DNA of 64,000 nucleotides, taken from positions 4,480-68,479 of the forward strand of contig MNCI01010753.1 in the NCBI GenBank assembly GCA_015680685.1. The letters run 5' to 3'. The notes beneath the pieces were generated by a model. That model ran no database searches. It saw only the letters and a list, made by a program, of their open reading frames with translations, and was not told the DNA's origin. A program made the position numbers and the translations under genes. Shown one piece after another: positions 1-12,025 of this stretch (the first letter of the stretch is position 1; every line of letters begins with the position of its first letter). The DNA is from Gnetum montanum (taxonomy: Eukaryota; Streptophyta; Gnetopsida; Gnetales; Gnetaceae).

Positions 1-640
1 AGAAAACTCAAGAAGAAAACATCCAAGCACCCAAGAGAATGGCCAACACAAAAGCATCAATTTCCCTTGAAGTCATACCCTTGTCAAACCTTGAGTCCTT
101 CCTTAGTTTGAGAAGTGCCCAGTCATTGGTTCATTAAAGTTCTTATTAAAAAGGATTGTACATTCCCAAGCCAAGAGAGACCATAGAAACTGGTGGATGG
201 ATGGATGAAGTGAACTCATTGCCTACCATATCAAAAGAAACATACCTTAGTATCAACATTGTGACTTAAAGGTAAAAACCAAACATTAGCAATCAACATG
301 AAAACAGTTCATACCATCACGAAGAACACTTATTGGATGACAAACTTACAGGGTGGATCACACACACACAAAATGGAAAAGTATAATGATGTTGTAAAAC
401 AAAAATAAGAAAAGTTAAAGAAATTGTAAAACAAAAACATGTAAGCCAAAAACGTGTAAAAAAATGTGTAAGACAAAAACTTGTAAAACAAAAATGTTGT
501 AAAAAAAAAACGCGTAAAACAAAAATGTTGTAAAAAAAAATTAAAGGAACTGAGGGCCCCCATATGATTAGCATAGGTGGCCATCTCCCCCATGACTAAA
601 TTGCAAGGGAGAGATTTGAAATAGAGAGCGAGGTTTCCCG
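1..640 (-). other. Element A non-coding 3' region with a polypurine motif at the end of pol
   Basis: This AT-rich stretch follows the integrase. On the minus strand the motif AGTCATGGGGGAGATGG (581-598) sits just past pol, as at 36738-36757 in J and 42431-42449 in C. Positions 1-240 are the reverse complement of the region near 37020-37260 of J, including the stretch rich in CCAAGCACCCAAGAG. Long A/T runs at 360-540 give hydrophobic spurious reading frames only. No gene is seen. Confidence 0.7.
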
Positions 641-801
641 CTAGTAGAGGTGTAATTTGTATTGGCTATTGTGGGTTCACGGAAAGGTTTTGTTTATTGT
701 ACATTAACCAATAATCTTTTATCCGGGCTGTTAGGCTTGTATATCATCATGGCTCCAGAGGGGAAGGTTGTATGAATAATATAGGATCCGTCCCACAATG
801 T

Positions 802-1818
802 TTAAAATTTTGTATGTTGAGGTACGTGTGTGGGATTCCAGTAAAGGACCTTGTCTCCTAGTTGGTATCTAAACCTTCGAATTCTTACGTCATGACACTG
901 TTTACTGTGTGCTTTGTGCAACTCATTTGACGATAGTGCAACCAATCTATTCTTGTCTAGCACGTTTAGAGTTGCCAATCGTTGTTTTTGTGCTAGGTCA
1001 AGGTCTAGGGGGAGGTCGCAAGCCATGGATAGTGTACGGAGCTCATTCTGTATGGGGATCTTTGGTAGTTTCCCATACACTAACTCATAGGGAGAATAGC
1101 CTGTAGGGAGCTTCCAAGTGGAGCAGTATGCCCAGAGAGCATCGTTCAGTTTTGTGCTCCAGTCTCGCCTAAATTTGCTGATCGTTCTCGTTAATATTCT
1201 GGTAATCTCCCGGTTAGTAACCTCAGCTTTGCCATTAGCTTGGGGGTGGTAAGGTGTGGTCAATTTATGCTCAACCCCTAAGTGTTGCATCAATTTGTGA
1301 AATGTTGCACCCGTAAAATGTGTTCCATTATCAGAGATGAGTGCACGCGGCACACCAAACCTATTTACGATTTTTTGTTGTACAAATCATGCAACTGTAG
1401 ATGATGTGCAATCTGTTACTGCAGCAGCTTCAACCCATTTGGTTAATTAATCAACAGCAACGATGATATATGCCTTTCTGTTGGACATCAGTGTAATAGG
1501 CCCCATAAAATCTATTCCCCAGATATTGAAGGGTTCCAAAGGTTGAATCCATTTTTGCGGACCCTCCATTCTAGTAGTCATTCCACCATCACGTTGGCTG
1601 CGTTCACAAGATTGGGCGAAATGATGGGCATCCTGAAATAGTGTTGGCCAATAATATCCTGCAAGCAGGACCTTGGTAGCCGTTTGTCTCCTATCATAAT
1701 GACCCCCACAAGGGCCCTCATGAGCATCCTGGAGAACTTTTAATTGATCCTGATCAGGCACACACCATCGAACCAAGCCATCAGGACAAACTTTATAGAG
1801 TTGTCCCTTGATTTCCAT
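802..1818 (-). pseudogene. Element A integrase (pol C-terminal part), broken
   Basis: Two blocks encode a retroviral-type integrase that would join element cDNA to the host chromosome. The N-terminal zinc-binding domain (1818 to about 1600) shows both histidines (DAH and GGHY), but the second cysteine of the CxxC pair is serine (CERSQ). The catalytic core shows the first Asp in GIDFMGP, the second in SDNGTHF and the Glu in NGKAEVTNREI, so the DDE triad is present. The tail ends near KVLYWNPTHVP without a chromodomain. Stops at about 1354-1446 separate the blocks. It follows RNase H in normal pol order. Confidence 0.88.
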
Positions 1819-1869
1819 GAAGTACTTGGTTTTGTGAAGAAACTGTTATTTCTTCCTAAAGTCCAACCC

Positions 1870-3641
1870 CTATGGTATTTGTTGGGAAGTGAGATAAGTA
1901 AGAATGCTACTATACCAATTTATTTCCATGGGTTGATCATTTACTACATTTGCAAAGAGGGTTTCATTAGGAAAATGGTCAAATACAGCATATTCATCCT
2001 CTTTGCTATCCCAACACAACCAAGATAGGTGATCTGCGACTACATTCTCAGTACCTTTGCGGTCTACAATTGTTAAATCGAACTCCTGAAGAATTACCAA
2101 CCAACGTATGATACGTGGGCTAATCATCGGCTTGTTCATAAGGAACCTAATTGCACTATGATCCATATGGATGTATACTTTGTAGCCCAATACATAGTAC
2201 CTAAATTTGTCTAGTGCAAACACTACAGCCATTAATTCTCTTTCCGTAGTTGTGTAGTTGAGTTGTGCATTGGTGATACTCTTACTGGCACAGTGGATGT
2301 AATAAGGTCATTTTTGTTCATCTAATTGTGTCAATATGGCTCCTAAGGCATAATTAGATGCATCAATCATGATATGGAACAGCCTGGACCAATCAAGGGC
2401 TTGTAGAATGGGAGTTTCCACCAGCCTCTGTTTGAGAGTTTGGAATGCCCATTCACATTCCCTGGTCCATTCGAATGGTGCATCTATTTTTGTCAATTCC
2501 ACCAGCGGCTTGGCAATTTTGGAGAAGTTCTCGATAAATCTCCTGTAGTAGCCAGTATGTCCAAGGAATGACCTAATGTCTTTGATAGTTTCTGGTTGTT
2601 GGGTAATTCCTTGGATGACTTTAATTTTTTTCGGATCCACCTCAATTCTTGATTGTGAAATTTTATGCCCCAGTACGATGCCCTCTTGAACCATCAAATG
2701 GCTCTCTGCCAGTTGAGATTTAGGTTTGTTTCAACACATCGTTTCAATACTTGCTCTAACTGGTCAGGGGCTTGATCGAAGCTTGTCCCATAAGTGGAGA
2801 AGTCGTCCATGAAGACTTCTACTCCGTTACCTATTTGTTGTTGAAATATGCTCAGAACTAATCGTTGGAATGTGGTAGGGGCATTGCACAAGCCAAAAGA
2901 CATTTGTTTGTATGCAAACATTCCCCAAGGACTGGTGAACGTTGTTTCGGCTTGGTCTTCTAGTGTGATTTGTATTTGGTTGTATCCACTATACCCATCC
3001 AAAAAACTGTAATAGCGATGCCCTGCTATAGTGTCTAAGACTTGGTCAACAAATGGCAATGGAAAGTGATCTTTGAATGTTGCCATATTCAATAGCCTAA
3101 AGTCTATACATACCCTCCATTTACCTCCCTTTTTTGGTACGATTACAAGAGGGCTAACCCATTCGCTATTAGCAATGGGGTAAATGAACCCAGCCTTGAG
3201 AAGTTGCTCTATCTCCTCTTTTACTATTTTTTTTAACTTCAGGTTCAATCACCTCTGCGGTCGTTTGCAAGGCTTCATGGAGGGGTCCGTGTAAATCCTA
3301 TGCTGGCATATCCTAGGGTCTATTCTAGTTAGTTCAGGGTATGACCATGCAAAGGCTGTTGACCACTTATTTATTACCTTCAGTAAACTTTCCTTTTGGT
3401 TGGGTGTGAGCTTTGCGTTGATGATTACTGATTTTTCGTTTTTAAGGGTCATGTATTCCAAACTGGTGGGTAACGGTTTTAAATCTATGCGCTCTTGTTT
3501 AAACTTCTCAGGAATCTCCAACTTCCCCCAATTAATGTTTTCAGGGTTAAGGGCTGGAAGTTGGCCACGGACCCGCTCAAGTGCATCCATGCTTTCAATG
3601 TAAGTACTAGTTATCCCCTCAGTCAGTTCCATGCATGTCAT
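1870..3641 (-). pseudogene. Element A reverse transcriptase and RNase H, broken
   Basis: RT (3641 to about 2500) copies element RNA into DNA. It shows the conserved blocks VPKKGGKWRVCIDFRLLN, SFLDGYSGYNQI, SFGLCNAPTTFQ and the active site VFMDD, a YxDD variant with F in the first position, then SFLGHTGYYRRFIENFS. RNase H follows (about 2400-1990), with the Asp of FHIMIDASNYALGAIL and the block YIHMDHSAIRFL. Frame breaks fall near 3248, 2695 and 2233-2307. The segment 3249-3641 is the RT N-terminal linker (INWGKLEIPEKFKQE). Related blocks occur in C, D and J. Confidence 0.9.
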
Positions 3642-4260
3642 TTAGCCACTAGGTGTTTTCTTGTTGTGTGGATGCTGTATATCGGCACTTTTGTATGTTA
3701 ATATCCTGTGCATACCAATTGCATGTAGGCAATGTTAGACTTCACATCACCCATGATTTCTACACACAATGACACCCTGTGTCACTATATGCGATGCATG
3801 GAACTCCCTTCCTCTCAATTTTTCCAAAAGTATTTTTCTTGGATATTTCTAGGGAAAGATTCCAGATTCCTAGGCATGCATCGATTGTACTTAGCCATGC
3901 CCTTCCCATTATAATTGGGAAATCCCCTTTGTCATTGTTTATTTGGATCACTACGAAATCAGTTGGATATGACCAACCATCCACAGTGGTAACAATGTCC
4001 TCAACCTGTCCCAAAGGAACAGTGATGGATTGGTCAACCAGCTCTAAGTGAATATTTCTCTTCTTGAGTGGAGGCAGGTTCCAGGTTTTATATAGTTCTT
4101 ATGAGATTAAGTTGACTCCAAAACCTGAGTCGAGGAGAGCCTTATGGGGTTCATTCCTAGTGACTTGGAGATAAACTAGGGGGACCCCAGGATTAGATAA
4201 TTTCTTAGGAAGATGACCAACCTTGATCCAGTAGGTTATGGTATGCGTTAACATAACCAT
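3642..4260 (-). pseudogene. Element A aspartic protease, broken
   Basis: The protease releases the gag and pol proteins from the polyprotein. The active-site motif is KALLDSGFGVNLIS (about 4099-4145), with the usual Asp-Ser-Gly. It is followed by GQVEDIVTTVDGWSYP and the second hallmark GDFPIIMGRAWLSTIDACLG near 3880-3940. A stop just after the active site splits the domain. It lies between the proline-rich gag C-terminus and RT. Confidence 0.82.
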
Positions 4261-6738
4261 ATGCATTGGGCGCGATTTCTTGTTTGAAGGGGGTCCCGAA
4301 ACCTTATTTGGTACATCGGTGTTTAGGTGTCCAATCGCTTGTGAGGGTGAGGGCTTAGTTGGATTGTTGGCTCTAAAGAAAGGTCGTTTCGGCATAAAAC
4401 TGTTAGGACCAACTAAGAACTGAGGATTGAAAGCCCTCGTGACATTAGGTTTTTGCGGTTGTTTGGGAAATACCCTAGGCGTTGTTGGGGCGGTTGGTCG
4501 TAGAGCTACTGGCATGAGAGGTGCAAATGGATTTAGAGGATGGTATTTATGTGGGGTGTTCCTTTCTGGAGGGAAAGTCTGGTGATATTCCCGAACTGGG
4601 TAGTGATGTTGTGGGATTGTGTAACCCATAGGGTCACTTGGAGGAATCGACTACCGGCAAGGGTACTGCTGTTTCAGTGGTGGCATCCCCCATGACTGTG
4701 GGTATTGCCATTGCTGATGTTGTCCGATGGGTTGTGATGGAGTTCCACTTGGATAATACGTTAAGGGTTGGTGAAACTGTCTTGGGTTACCTTGGGAATA
4801 AGGTAACCTATGGGGTGTCTGTTGTTTTTTGAGTCTCGGGTTAAGTGCATACACCCCAGACTCTTGTAGATGTGAGATGATTGGACAACATCCCTTAGGA
4901 TGGTCATAGTAGCATATCTTACATCCACTGTCATCGTCTATGTCTGTATCCACAACTTCATCAGAGATAGTAATTTTCCCCTTACCCTTGTTATGTGCAG
5001 GGCTTGAATTTCTCTGCTTTGTCTTACCTTTGTCACTACTTCATTCCACCTTAGACTCTTCTACAATTTTCAAGACAGTTTCAAGTCTGGAGCCTAAGGA
5101 ATCCCACAATTGATCCATCTTAGCTGATACTTCTGTTGTTAATTTTTGAATCAACAAGGTTTTCTAGTTCACCAACTCCTCGAGTGATGACTCATCCTCC
5201 TCATCACAAAATTTCACTCTCTTCTTTTAAAGGGAGGGGTCGTGGTTGTATTCTTCCACACTTTCCCTCTTACGTACCTCACCTTCTTCTTTTGCTACTT
5301 GTTCCAACATGTGATGCACTTCATGGGCTCTAAGTTGTGATAGTCTCCCTTGGGCATAAGTCCCAAGGGTTCTTCTAGTTTCATGCCTTAGCCTATCCAC
5401 GATGTGGCAAAGTTGATCCTACTGAGCATATCCATGGCCCAGGCAATGATGTAACAATGTGTAGTAGCAGGTCATGGAAGCATCCAAGGGTTCATGAGTA
5501 CCTTGCTTCCATCCTTGGATCTACTTACGCAAATTAGACACTCTGGAGTACATCTGGTACTTATCGTTGAAGAGTTCTAACATCGTACTCCACCTCCTGA
5601 TGGTTTCCAGTTCTAAAGACTAGTACCAGCTCTCTACTTCCTTGGTGAGTGTCCTGGGAAACAACTTAAGTTTCTGCCACTCATTCTCTATGTTTTGCAA
5701 GGCGCAGGCATCGTGGAATGCCTGTAAATGATGCTGCAGATTAGTGTTGTATCCCCCTTCAAATTGTGGGATGTTTTTCATGTCTAAGCGTTTGATCCGA
5801 CTATCTTTTAAATGCCTTGTGAGAATTCTAACAGCCTTCGTTATATCAAGCATACTTCGGGTTGCAAGTAGGGGCTCGTCATGATCATCTCTTTCATGAC
5901 GCCTATGATGTTTGCATTGTTCCCTACTTTCCCTTCGTTCATGCCCTTGTCCTCTCTCTTGACTCTCTTGTCAAAATCTCTCATTTTTCTTACCTTTATC
6001 CTCTCCATTATGCTCATCATGATTGTGCCCAAAGATGGAAGGAGATGGTGTGTGATGAGATGAAGGAGAAGAAGAAGGAGAACCATTGTCATGATGATGT
6101 TTCCTACCTTCTCTTCGGCTGCTTCGACCCTAATCGTGGTGACGATCTAAGTGCCCGTCCTTATCATAAGTTGTTGTTCCCTCTGTGAACAGTTGGTTTT
6201 CACGGGCATCAGAACCAGGGTTATGTATCCTTGATCGTAGGTTCTAATACCCTACCTCCTCACCATCATTAGGAGGGGGAACATCTTTTGATAGTGAACC
6301 CGTTATGAGTGGTTCACCATCTCTTCTTTGGCTAAGGATGTGCAGGCCTTTACCCTTCAACAGTGTATGTTGGCTCTCCTACCTTGAGTCTCTCATACGT
6401 TGTAAAGTTGTGGGATGATAATCCCTTGTGTCAAAATCTTCCATAACGTATTCAGCATAGAGCTGAGTCATGTCGATCTATGCTAAGGCACGAAGGAGCA
6501 TGTTTGGGACTAATCGATCTGGAGGTAACACTATGTTACAAAACAAATCTCTCTTGTGCATCTGTTCATCTTGATGGAGGATAAAAGTATAATTCAGTAT
6601 ATACTCATCAGGATGAGTATATGTCACCCTATATTGTTGAGGAACCGACGGATTTAGGTTATGTGTTTTTGATTGCCGACTATTCTTAGTATGATCCCTA
6701 GGTGATGTGTTCTTGTGAGAAGAAGAAGAAGAAGACAT
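4261..6738 (-). pseudogene. Element A gag, broken
   Basis: Gag forms the particle that packages element RNA. The start at 6738 gives MSSSSSSHKN, then a conserved block (YTHPDEYILNYTFILHQDEQ), a basic low-complexity region, and the capsid-like core HLQAFHDACALQNIENEWQ...ESWY (5620-5853). Next comes a zinc knuckle CKICYYDHPKGCC (C-x2-C-x3-H-x4-C, near 4900) and a long Pro/Gln/Tyr-rich C-terminus up to the protease. At least five stops or frameshifts break it. C, D and J share this N-terminus; F and H do not. Confidence 0.85.
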
Positions 6739-6866
6739 GATGTCTTATTCGGTGTGCTGATTTTACGGTTATATAATTTTTTCTTATTTGATTAACCCTA
6801 AGGTTCGTTTAAGCTGCCAACGATGTGAATGATCTCTTATGTCCTACTTAGCGCATAAACACTTAG

Positions 6867-6884
6867 TCCCCGGCAATGGCGCCA
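6867..6884 (-). promoter_or_regulatory. Element A primer-binding site (tRNA-Asp)
   Basis: On the minus strand this reads TGGCGCCATTGCCGGGGA, one transition away from the complement of the 3' end of plant tRNA-Asp (TGGCGCCGTTGCCGGGGA). One base separates it from the LTR end. It primes minus-strand DNA synthesis. Confidence 0.9.
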
Positions 6885-6885
6885 A

Positions 6886-7572
6886 TGATGAGTGGCAAGG
6901 TACCGCTACACTCAACCATATGAAACGAGCATAGCACATGCGATCCGGTCGAACTTCGCAGACTAAGTGCCTACACACCCCATGGAACACTTAGGGTTAG
7001 TTTTTCGTTATCTTCCTAGACTTACTTGTAGTTGTCACGGTGTATGGTTAAGTAAGTCCGAGGTATATGATTTTTATGGTTTTTATGTGGTTTATTTCCT
7101 ATGCTATTGAGGTGAAGGGTTGAAGAAACTAACTAACTCTAACCAATGAACTAAGTCTAAATTACCTAGCATCAGCATCCGTTCCCACTTACCGTACACA
7201 CCCTGAACCGATGCAACCGTGGCTACCAAACGCTAATCGTTGCTAGGATCACCACGCGTAACGCACGTGCTCGAAGTGGTCGTATTGAGGCACTTAACTA
7301 GGAGGAAAGGGTTGAGAAAGCTAATTTAGCCTAAGTGCGATGAGTAGTCGATTCCTTGATTATCNGCTCGAATAAAGATCTGTTCACTTTAGGACTCTTA
7401 CTACGGGCACATGGAAAATATTCTATCTCTGGAATGATCAATCTACCAGAGTTTTTCTACTTCTAGCCTAGGATTAGGAAACAAGGGAGAGCTGCCTCTT
7501 ATTTATAGACTTGGCGATGGACCGCGATATCGCGTACGCGATATCGCGGTCCATCGCCAAGTCATGGGTGCA
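6886..7572 (-). mobile_element. Element A 5' LTR
   Basis: The minus-strand LTR ends in ...CTCATCA at 6886, next to the primer site. Inside are conserved blocks shared with the solo LTR at 58933: the region near 7190-7290 with GTAACGCACGTGCTCGAAG, and the region at 7370-7430. The TATA box (TATAAATA, complement of 7500-7507) abuts a 56-bp palindrome. The U3 start is uncertain: I chose the TG at 7572, but the phrase ATGGGTGCATA also recurs near 7621. One ambiguous base is at 7365. Confidence 0.8.
7508..7563. repeat. Perfect 56-bp palindrome built on GATATCGCG, beside the LTR TATA box
   Basis: The left 28 bases (starting GACTTGGCGATGGACC, ending ATCGCGT) are exactly complementary to the right 28, with no spacer. 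On the minus strand it ends where TATAAATAAG begins. The core contains GATATCGCGTACGCGATATC. It replaces the looser GATATCGC arrays at the same place in the F LTRs. Confidence 0.95.
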
Positions 7573-7999
7573 TACCAATTTTTAATTCAAAATAGAAAAC
7601 CTTCTCCATAACTGAAATCATGGGTGCATATTAGGAAAGTGGATCACACATCCCTAGGATCATACACTATAGATTATCTATTTATCATCCTTATTGAATT
7701 ATGTTTTTATTTATTATCCCATGTAACATTAATAATAATCAAGTTCTAATCATTTGGAGATACATATATTATTGGACTACATGGTATCCATATTTTAGAA
7801 GGCCCAAATACATTTTCTCTTTGATTTTGAATTTCAAGTTTTGAATCTCCATGTTCACAACTTCTTTTGGTGTATGTTCAAGGTTAAGGATATCATTTTG
7901 TAGGTTCTCTATTTGGGTCATTTTCTTAGATAGGATTTGATAAGTGAATTGGATGTTTTTATGCATGTTTTGATAGTTTTATTCTCTCTCTTTTCAATT
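7573..7999. other. Unassigned flank between element A and relic B
   Basis: AT-rich sequence without an LTR, primer site or clear pol motif. A 65-codon minus-strand frame (7769-7966) would give a lysine-rich, coiled-coil-like peptide, but nothing supports it as a gene. Confidence 0.4.
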
Positions 8000-10760
8000 C
8001 CTAGGTGTCCTCTGGTTTAGTGGCTATTATGTCCTTTTGCATACATACTTGTTTTTCAAATTTGTTATAGCCTAGTATAAGGATCATGTTAACATTCTAA
8101 ACTTTTGGTATAAGTAATGCATGGAATTCTTTTCATCTGTATGGCTTCATGCTCATTTTCCTTGAAAATTTCCAGGGACAAGTCTCTAATTTCTAACTTA
8201 GCATCAATTATGCTAAATCATGTTCTTTTCATAATAATTGGAAACTCTTTTTTATTTTACTCAACATAAATTACTATAAAATATACAAGGTATAATCACC
8301 CATTAATAGTGGTTATGACAACCTCTATCTATCTAAGTAAAATGATGATAGATTGATCTACAAGCTCTAACTTGATATTACATTTCTTCAATGGTGGTAA
8401 ATTCTAGATATTATACGTCTTGAGAGATAAGATTCACTCCTAAGACTATATCTATAATAACCTTATTAGAGGATTTGTTGATATTTTTAAGTAGATTAAG
8501 AGACTTCTAAGGTATATTTACTTCTTGAAAAGTACACCAACCTTAATTCAATGGCTTACTATATGAGTAATTATGATAGTAGTAAGGTTCTTATTTTGTC
8601 TTTATGGAATCATGTCTTTTGTAGAAGGACATGATGTAGTGAAGACTAAGGTTGGAGCCATAACCATGTCTTTCCTTACTAGATTTGAGGAAGTCATAAT
8701 TCTATCAACTTTTTCCAAACTTTTCCTAATAAAATGGTGCTTCTTTTTTCTAGGATCATAGTTGCTAATATTATCCTACACTTATGAATTAATGATCCTT
8801 GTTGCATTCTTTTTCTATGACTGAGTGGAAATTTCTCCTTGCATTGATGGTGGAGGTACTAGTGGAAGTGGTTAACGAGATTGTTTAGAGTGATGCACTA
8901 CAGAATCAGGCATATATAAAGATGATTCTACACATGGCATTGTGGGTTTTTAATATTCTATGGGGTAGTAATATTAGGAGACATAAGTAGAAGCATTCTC
9001 GAGAGAAGTAAATTGTTGGACATAGTAACCATAAAGATCTAGTTATTTATAAGAATATTGTTGCATTGGTGGTGGCATCCCCCATGAATGTGGGTTTTAT
9101 CACTATTGATGATATTGCTTTTGAGTTTGAGGATGAGGCCTACTAGGATAATATGGTTATTGTTGATAGGAGTATCTATAGTTACTTTATAGATAAGGTA
9201 ATCTCTAAAGCATTTGTTTGTTCAAAAACTTCAGGCTTAATACATATGTGCCTTATTCTTATAAATGGGTCATCACTAGACAACATGCATTGTAATTTTT
9301 GTATTAGCATAGATCACACTCATTTTTATCTCTTGAGCTAGAATTAGGAACCTCTTCAACAATAGTAACTTTTCCTTTGTACTTGTATTTGTCTTGTCTA
9401 GTTTTCTTCTTTTTCCTCTTATATTTTTCTTTGGTTATTACTTGCATAGTCTTTTCATCCATAATCTTCATTGCAATTACAAAATTTTCATCTAGAGAAT
9501 CTCATATATTTTTGACCTTTGTTGCAATGTCAGTAACAAATTTTTAAATTATCAAGATCTTTCTTTAAATCACATCTTCCATAGATTCCTTCTTCTAGCT
9601 CTCACATGCCCAAACATCTCTTTTACAAAGAGACAAATCATTTTTGTATGCTTCAATAACTCTCTTTTTCTTAACTCTCCTTCTTCCTTAGTAACTTGGT
9701 CTTGCAACCTTTGTATGTGATGGGCTCTCATTTCAAAAAATATTTCTTGGATATATACTCTAAGGATCTCTCTAATTTTATGTCTCGACTATTTCATTTA
9801 AGAAAATTCATGTCCCAGGAATCTTTGTAGTAGTGAGTAGTATCTATTGATTACCATATCAAGGAATTCATGAGTTTCTTACTTCCATTATTAGATTTTC
9901 CTTCTTAGATTAGATACTCTTAAGTATGTCTAATACTTGTCATTGAACAATTCTAGCATTTGGATTCTTCTTTGAATATAATTTGGTTCTAATGATCTAT
10001 AGTAGCTTTCTACTTTCTTGATAAGTATTCTTCAAAATAGCTTAAGTTTTTATTACTCATTCTTAATATTCTAAAGTATGTGTGCATTATGGAAGGCTTG
10101 AAGACAATGTTGTGGATTAATATTATATCCTCCAAATTTGGAGATGTTATTCATGTCTAACCTTTTGATGCGATTATTCCTTGGATACCTCAGTGGAATA
10201 TGCATAGCCTCATTGCTATTAATCATGCTTCTTATAGCCAATAGAGCTTCATCATAGTTATTGGGTTCATCATATATCTTGTAGTGGTGATGACTCTTTA
10301 GTGCTCTTCTTTATTTCTACTCCTATATCAGGTTCATCATTTCTCTTTCTTCTACTTATTTTTATTCATCATGATATCTTCTTCTTTCCAAGTATCTATT
10401 ATGATGTCTATTTTTCTCCCTCTTAAGTGCCTACTCTTAATTTCTTTGTGAAGCTCTATCTTAATGCCTACATTCTCCCTTTTCTAAATTTGTCAATGAG
10501 TGTAGCAAAGAGGATGAAGGACTTGGAGAATGTTATTAGTTGTTTCTCCTACTATAGCCTCTTGGTTCTTGACTTTTAGATCTACTAGAGATTCTTAGCC
10601 TTGGATCTCTTCTAATTCTAGGATTCATTCCATCTCTTTTAAGTGTTTTAGAAAAGGTAGAACATAGCCTTTGTGACATAGAACCTTCAACATATAGAAT
10701 AGATGGATGAGAATGAGATCAATGATAGTAAAAATTCTTGACTTAATGTTCTATATCTTT
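8000..10760 (-). mobile_element. Relic B: very decayed gag-protease part of a related retrotransposon
   Basis: The minus strand matches the order seen in A and D. The protease side is at about 8000-8450 (a match to the block CTAGGTGTCCTC, and the complement of the PIIMxRAWLS region near 8210). The proline-rich gag tail is at about 8850-9200, the zinc-knuckle zone near 9290 and the gag core at about 9960-10230. Stops are dense in all frames. RT, integrase, primer site and LTR were not found. Its right side is cut at C's insertion point or ends shortly before it. Confidence 0.65.
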
Positions 10761-10937
10761 CTTTTCAAAGATTATGATTACTTTAGATGCTTTTTTTATT
10801 TTTCCTATTCATATCTTGCTTCCATGATAACATCTCTTCTAATTTGGGCTTTTATTAGCTAGTACATGTTACTATCATGATTTTTGCAAATCTAAGATTT
10901 AGAGAAATCCTATGAAGAAAGAGCTAAGCATCCCATA
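10761..10937. other. Short flank left of element C, ending in the target duplication CCATA
   Basis: No gene is seen. The last five bases (10933-10937, CCATA) pair with CCATG at 57001-57005 as the target-site duplication of element C, with one transition. Confidence 0.6.
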
Positions 10938-11870
10938 TGATGAAGCATCAAAGTATCATGTTAATGGGCCCTTGTCGACATGGCCTTGTTGATGAGCCCC
11001 CGTCAATGCAGTGTTACCCTGTCGACAAGGCCACATCAACGTAGCCTTTGCTGCATTTATGAGGCCCAATCAACGTAGCTCCACAATAAAGTCTATAAAT
11101 ATGTGCTTACCTAGTATGTTTATAGGAAGTCTTGTCATAGTTTTAGTGGAGCTCTGGCAGTTTTGTTATTTGAAAGTTAGAATATTTTTTTGAGTGCCCA
11201 TAGCAGGAGTTAGAAAGTGTATAGTTCCTTATTTGAGTATTGATGTACCTAAGCATAGCAATGTAAATGGCATTAAATACAAGCCTTTTAATAAACCTTG
11301 GAGCACTCAAAAATATATTAATTATTTATTTATGCATTTAATGTTTCTTGTGATTTCCTTTGATGCTTTAAGTAACTAAATAATTAATTAGGATAAACTA
11401 ATCTAAACTAAGCTAGATTAAGTAGCAATTAATTAAGCACATAAGTATGACCACTTTGAGCATATACTTGGTGCTTGGTAATCCTAAAAATGCTTAACGT
11501 TTGGTAACCTAGTAGTGCTAAACATGTTTAGGATGTGTACAGCAAGTGGGAACGAATGCTTATGTTAAGATTAGTTAGGTGTAGTTAGTTAGATTAAATT
11601 AGCAATTGAATTACTTCATTTCTTCCATCCTTTATTTTAAGCACCCAAAACATAAAACATAAAAATAATAAAAATCATATGCCTCGATTACACGTAACCA
11701 TACCTTTGCATATCACAAGTGTAATTAGGAAGACAATGAATAATTGTTAAGGCAATTTCACTTCCTAGAGACTAGTGTACTAGAAGACATAAAAACCATG
11801 AAATTTGATCAGATTTCACATGAATGCTTAATGATTCATAATTGAGCATAGGGGTACTCACTGATCATCA
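10938..11870 (+). mobile_element. Element C 5' LTR
   Basis: The LTR starts TGATGAAGCATCAAAG and ends ...CTGATCATCA before the primer site. U3 is short. It holds an array of related motifs (GGCCTTGTTGATG, GTCGACAAGGCC, ATCAACGTAG) at about 10960-11085, then the TATA box TATAAATA at 11094-11101. The start matches the LTR of D read on the minus strand (29807 leftwards). Confidence 0.87.
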
Positions 11871-11871
11871 T

Positions 11872-11889
11872 TGGCATCATTACTAGGGA
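11872..11889 (+). promoter_or_regulatory. Element C primer-binding site, decayed (tRNA-Asp)
   Basis: TGGCATCATTACTAGGGA differs from the tRNA-Asp complement at six positions, all C-to-T or G-to-A. One base separates it from the LTR. Confidence 0.78.
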
Positions 11890-12025
11890 CTCTTTTTGTT
11901 TGAAATGTGGGCTATCTAGGTATAGTGAAAATCATTAACATCATTGGATGAACCTTAAGGTTAAAAATCATTCTAAAACTAAATATAATAATTTAGGCAC
12001 ACTAATAACTTATTTTTATTGCAAA

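Larger units (their letters stand above)
1..7572 (-). mobile_element. Element A: Ty3/gypsy LTR retrotransposon, Athila/Tat-like, 3' part outside the window
   Basis: Read on the minus strand the order is 5' LTR (6886-7572), tRNA-Asp primer-binding site, gag, protease, RT, RNase H, integrase and a non-coding 3' region that runs off the left edge. No chromodomain follows the integrase, and the primer site is of the tRNA-Asp type, as known for Athila-like elements. The 3' LTR, and any 3' ORF like those of C, D and F, would lie left of the window, so no target duplication can be checked. A is the least decayed element here: its primer site has one mismatch, and several pol blocks stay open for 100-180 codons, but stops and frameshifts still break gag and pol. 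Confidence 0.9.

Noticed and set aside
317-593. Two hydrophobic Phe-rich minus-strand frames, at first sight membrane proteins
   Set aside because: They come from A/T-rich low-complexity sequence after pol in element A; the other copies do not keep the frame.
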